Source: Tiliqua scincoides
Taxonomy: Eukaryota > Chordata > Lepidosauria > Squamata > Scincidae
Assembly (NCBI RefSeq): GCF_035046505.1
Contig: NC_089826.1
Coordinates: forward strand, 71,421,254-71,485,253
Reading direction: 5' to 3'
Length of the DNA stretch: 64,000 nt
Below the pieces are notes generated by a model. That model had not been told where the DNA came from. It searched no databases and saw nothing but the letters and a program-made list of their open reading frames with translations. The position numbers and the translations under genes are program-made. Shown piece by piece: positions 49,091-64,000 of this stretch (within the stretch, counting starts at the first letter, position 1; each line of letters opens with the position of its first letter).

Positions 49091-50789
49091 GTTTAGGAGA
49101 CTCATTAGCAGAATTTACACAAGAAGGTTTCTATAGCTGCTTTTGGGAAGTACATGATCCTCAAATCTACATGAGCCTACATTAAAATTTTCGTCCTGAA
49201 TGGAACAAAATCAATACTTTCATGAACCCCATGGAATTCACTGGTTTCTTAAGACCATTTTGGTACTCAAAGTAATTCTTGACAATGTTGAAGAAAACAT
49301 TCTGTGGCTGTAGGAGCATAAAACCTTATGGTATATATTAATCCTCTTACTACCTCATTGTGATTACACAAATAAAAATTTTCATGCTCATTGGTATTTG
49401 CCTGTCATGATGTAATTTTCTTTCTCCTCTCCCTTTTCCAATGTTGTGCATACTGTTTGGAATGGTATAGTGGCCTAATAATATCTGTGAAAAATTCCAT
49501 ATTTCTACTAAAGTGGCCTAAGATGAAGACCTGGAAAGATGTCAGTGTCACCAACCATGCGGGCCGAGTTTATACAGCCCTGTATATATGAATTACTGCT
49601 AAAATCTTTTTGCCCAGCTCAAATGATTTGTAGCTGGTTTTCTTTGTGCTGTAGTTTTCCTGTTGCCTAATTTTTGTTAAAATTATAAGGATCGGTATGG
49701 CTTCTTACCTTCAGACTTTAAACATTTAGTTTAAAGGGGAGGCCAGACCAAGCCGAATTCTCCTTTTTCCCCGCTCACAAAGAGATAGAAAACTGAATCA
49801 TTAATGCATTTCCATTTATTCATGCTAAAGAATATGCAGACTTTCAAAAGCAGTTGCTGTGGTTAGACCAACATGTTTGAGCTGATGCAGAAACTTTTAG
49901 CTAGACTAGTTGGGCCTATTGCCTGATCCAGTGGGGTTGTTCTTATGAGATCATTAGAAGTAAGTTAGAGTTCTTGTTTTTGCAGCTGTTGGTTTTAGAT
50001 GAATCATCTGTACAATAGACTAAAAACTAATAATGTTTTGGCAAAAGACTAGGATCAGTGTCTCAGAGCAAAGAGGGAGTCAACTTTAGAAAAGGTTCAT
50101 TTCCTTTTTCTTGAAATAGGCTATACTGAGCATGTGGGCACTATTCAGTACCTCAGCTGTTAGGGATTGTGCAGCCAATCCTGTTTTCCTGTAATTCTTA
50201 CTCGCACATCCAGTTCAGAGAAGTTTCCCTAACACAAACAATTTTTGTGCCCAGGGTGATGGTGACATTAGCCATGAACCAAAGCAGTGATTTAGCCAAT
50301 GCATAAACTGGAGTTATTACTTAGTTTCTACTTCATAGTGGACTGCCTTTTACAAGAAGGGCCAACAGCAGATAAAGCTACCAAAGTATGACCAATGCTG
50401 TGTATAATCTTTGAGCACTGCATACAGTACTTGCTGAATCCCATCTGTTACATTGTCATGATCAGTGTTGTTGTATGGTGAAATGCTTTGAACTGGCTTG
50501 CACTACTTACCAGTATGATTCCCATTTCTATTCACAGCTTTAGCAGCATAACTGATGTTTAGGATCAAGCTATTCATGAGTGTTCAAATACAGATACCTT
50601 CATTACAAAAAACATTTTGCCTTTTGCAGTTATTAGGTAAGCTAGTGAAGATATGAGTTATGCTCCACACAGACTTAAGCACAAGTCCCATTTCAATTTA
50701 CAAGTTTAAGTTTCTCCCAGTAAAGAAGCCATAGCTTCAAAAACAGCCTGACTTGGTGGGTTGTACTTTACATCATGGTTCTCATAAGC
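49091..50789. other. Intergenic, no confident content
   Basis: Only a CR1 3' tail of about 60 bp (49890-49950, 'gcctgatccagtggggttg' then 'ttcttatgag') is recognised. Otherwise unremarkable AT-rich DNA. Confidence 0.55.
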
Positions 50790-50797
50790 CTTTAGGG

Positions 50798-51147
50798 CAG
50801 TGTTTCTCAAACTGTGGGTTGAGACTCACTAGGTGGGTCATGAGCCTATTTCAGGTGGGTCCCCATTCATGTCAATATTTTTATTTTTAATAGATTAGAC
50901 TTGATACTACCATCCTATGTGACTGCATTTGGGGAAATGTGGCATACCTGTACTTTTAACAAGCTACTATATTTTAACAATGATCGGCAATGGGACTTAC
51001 TCCTGCGTGTGAGTAGGATTGCAGTCTAGGATTGTTAAAAATCATCCTGCTTGATGTCACTTCTGGTCGTGACATTACTTCTGGTGGGTCCTGACAGATT
51101 CTCATTCTAAAAAGTGGGTCCCAGTGCTAAATGTGTGAGAACCACTG
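50798..51147. mobile_element. hAT-type nonautonomous element (family 2)
   Basis: Ends 'cagtgtttctcaaac' and 'gtgtgagaaccactg', flanked by 'ctttaggg' and 'ctttaaag'. The same body, including an embedded piece of the short foldback repeat, occurs at 34329-34686. Confidence 0.82.
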
Positions 51148-51259
51148 CTTTAAAGTAAACAAATACAGCCAAACAATGACAGCATACTGAATTAAGCGCA
51201 GATGTAGGCATCTGAAAAACTTTTGCAAGAAATGCTGCACACTTTATCCAGCTGATACC

Positions 51260-51265
51260 TTTATT
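51260..51265 (-). terminator. LIAS: Candidate LIAS poly(A) signal
   Basis: AATAAA on the minus strand 228 nt after the stop codon. Another lies at 51455-51460, only about 33 nt after the stop. Confidence 0.4.
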
Positions 51266-51492
51266 TCATCATAAATTTCATCCTGCTACCCAAAAGATAA
51301 TGTATTAAAATGAACCCAAACGTCATGAATCTCCAAATATACCTTGCTTATACTGTATTAGTTCTTCTGTCAAGATAGGGCTGACAAGGTTTAAACATTG
51401 ATAACTCAAAAGCCAGTTAAATGCATTTCCCTTAATCAGTTCATGCATGGATTATTTATTACAGCTGCAGAAGACTATGGATAGTTGATGTT

Positions 51493-63076
<11,584 letters not shown>

Positions 63077-63243
63077 CCCAGCCCTCGAAGCCACTCGCTC
63101 GGCGCTCAGCTCCCTTCTCCTCTCTCACAAGCTTTGCTCGGCGCTCGATTGGACGACCTCGCTCTCGCGCTGACAGCAACTCCGCCGTGCCTGCGTCACG
63201 ACGCTGCGTCGCAGAGGCTACAAGAACGTGATGACGTAAGACG
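63077..63243. promoter_or_regulatory. Divergent LIAS / RPL9 promoter
   Basis: A 167-bp CpG-rich segment separates the LIAS start codon (-) from a 5'TOP-like start (+). A CRE/ATF-type 'tgacgtaa' is at 63232-63239 and a half site 'gcgtcacgacg' at about 63193. No TATA box. Human LIAS and RPL9 are also arranged head to head. Confidence 0.75.
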
Positions 63244-63276
63244 CTCTTTCTTTCCGCCTGTCTGGCTGACCCACAG
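63244..63276 (+). other. RPL9: Probable RPL9 noncoding first exon with 5'TOP
   Basis: A pyrimidine tract 'ctctttctttcc' begins at 63244, typical of the cap site of ribosomal protein mRNAs, and a donor 'gtgagg' follows 'gacccacag' at 63276/63277. Synteny places RPL9 next to LIAS in this orientation. The coding exons are outside the window, so the identity is inferred from position and the TOP motif. Confidence 0.6.
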
Positions 63277-64000
63277 GTGAGGGCCGCTTCTCTTTCCGCG
63301 CTTGGGGGGCGGCGGGGGAATCCGCTTCCATCCGGGGCGGTGAGGCTGCGGGACGCCCCGAACGCCCCCCGACGGCCACGGGTAGGGCCTGGGGAAGGGA
63401 ATGAGGGCAGTATGGCTTCGGGGTGGGCTCCGTGGGGATGCAGGGAGAGCCCCAAGAGGAGGGGGTCGCCTCCAATGTGTAGGTCTGGCCCTGCGCGTAG
63501 GCCTAGTCAGTGTGTAGGCCTGAACCTCTGTGTAAGCCTAGTCAGCAGTCCTGGTCCTGCTTGAGAAGGACCTGGTCCCCTCCTCCAGTTCTGCTTGTGC
63601 CTATACTGGAGGTACCGTTCGTGACTGGTTCCTTGGGCTGCAGTCCTATGCACGCTTTCTTGGGAGTAAGCCCCATTGAATTCAGTGGGGCTTACTTCTG
63701 AGTAGACATGCCTAGCATTGGGCTCTCATACTGCTGGAGTGGGTGTCCACGCTTTATTCTGCCCCAGGAAGGAGGAGGCGGAGGCTGCACTGCAACTCGG
63801 TTGCCACCTGTTCCTGTAACTGGCTTTAAAATGCTGTTCGACTTGGTTATGTATAGGGTTACCAGATGCAAAGGAGAACAGAGTGCCTATACCTTTAAAC
63901 ATTGTATAGAAGAGGGAATTTTGGCAGGTGCAGCCCAATGGGTTTAAAAAGCACCTACCAAAATTCTGTGGTATGTTCTATGTTATGTTCCCCGTTCTAT
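63277..64000 (+). other. Intron 1 of the RPL9-like gene (partial)
   Basis: CpG-rich up to about 63480, then ordinary sequence with one short foldback MITE. No exon recognised before the window ends. Confidence 0.5.
63634..63725. repeat. Short foldback MITE copy, well preserved
   Basis: Reads 'ggctgcagtcctatgcacgc', 'gggagtaagccccattgaat', 'gtggggcttacttctgagt', 'agacatgcctagcattgggc'. The arms pair to form a hairpin of about 90 nt. Confidence 0.82.

Overview
The window is vertebrate nuclear DNA, almost certainly from a lizard or other squamate reptile. The evidence is split genes with GT/AG introns, two CpG-rich promoter regions, and a dense, diverse repeat load: young CR1 and L2 LINEs, an RTE-like LINE, a 5S-rRNA-derived SINE, tRNA-derived SINEs, hAT-type MITEs and foldback MITEs. 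I cannot resolve the species. Gene order SMIM14 > UGDH > < LIAS | RPL9 > matches the conserved amniote block known from human 4p14 (inverted here), which supports the calls independently of the protein matches.

Layout. 1-13.8 kb: the last three coding exons of SMIM14 (+), a small single-pass membrane protein; its first coding exon lies upstream of the window. 13.8-23.3 kb: intergenic, ending in a three-level nest of LINEs (CR1 split by L2, itself split by another CR1) that abuts the UGDH CpG island. 23.3-45.3 kb: UGDH (+), with a predicted noncoding first exon in the CpG island and 11 coding exons giving a 494-residue protein in which every catalytic residue I checked is present. 45.3-51.5 kb: intergenic between two convergent genes. 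51.5-63.1 kb: LIAS (-), 11 coding exons giving a 379-residue lipoyl synthase with both iron-sulfur motifs. 63.1-63.3 kb: a compact divergent promoter shared by LIAS and a gene that starts with a 5'TOP-like exon, most likely RPL9 (+), whose coding exons are beyond the window.

The genes are housekeeping and not a functional operon: UGDH makes UDP-glucuronate for glycosaminoglycans and glucuronidation, LIAS makes the lipoyl cofactor in mitochondria, RPL9 is a ribosomal protein. The unusual content is in the repeats. Most notable: (1) a LINE, a 5S-rRNA-headed SINE and a 477-bp SINE-like element share one 3' tail that folds into a small hairpin; (2) a 54-bp segment near 6.9 kb was recopied in inverted orientation about 0.7 kb away; (3) a nested LINE series gives a relative insertion order; (4) mobile elements sit within 36-60 nt of two LIAS 3' splice sites. 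All exon limits were read by eye from splice signals and reading-frame continuity; repeat family names are by recognition, not database search.
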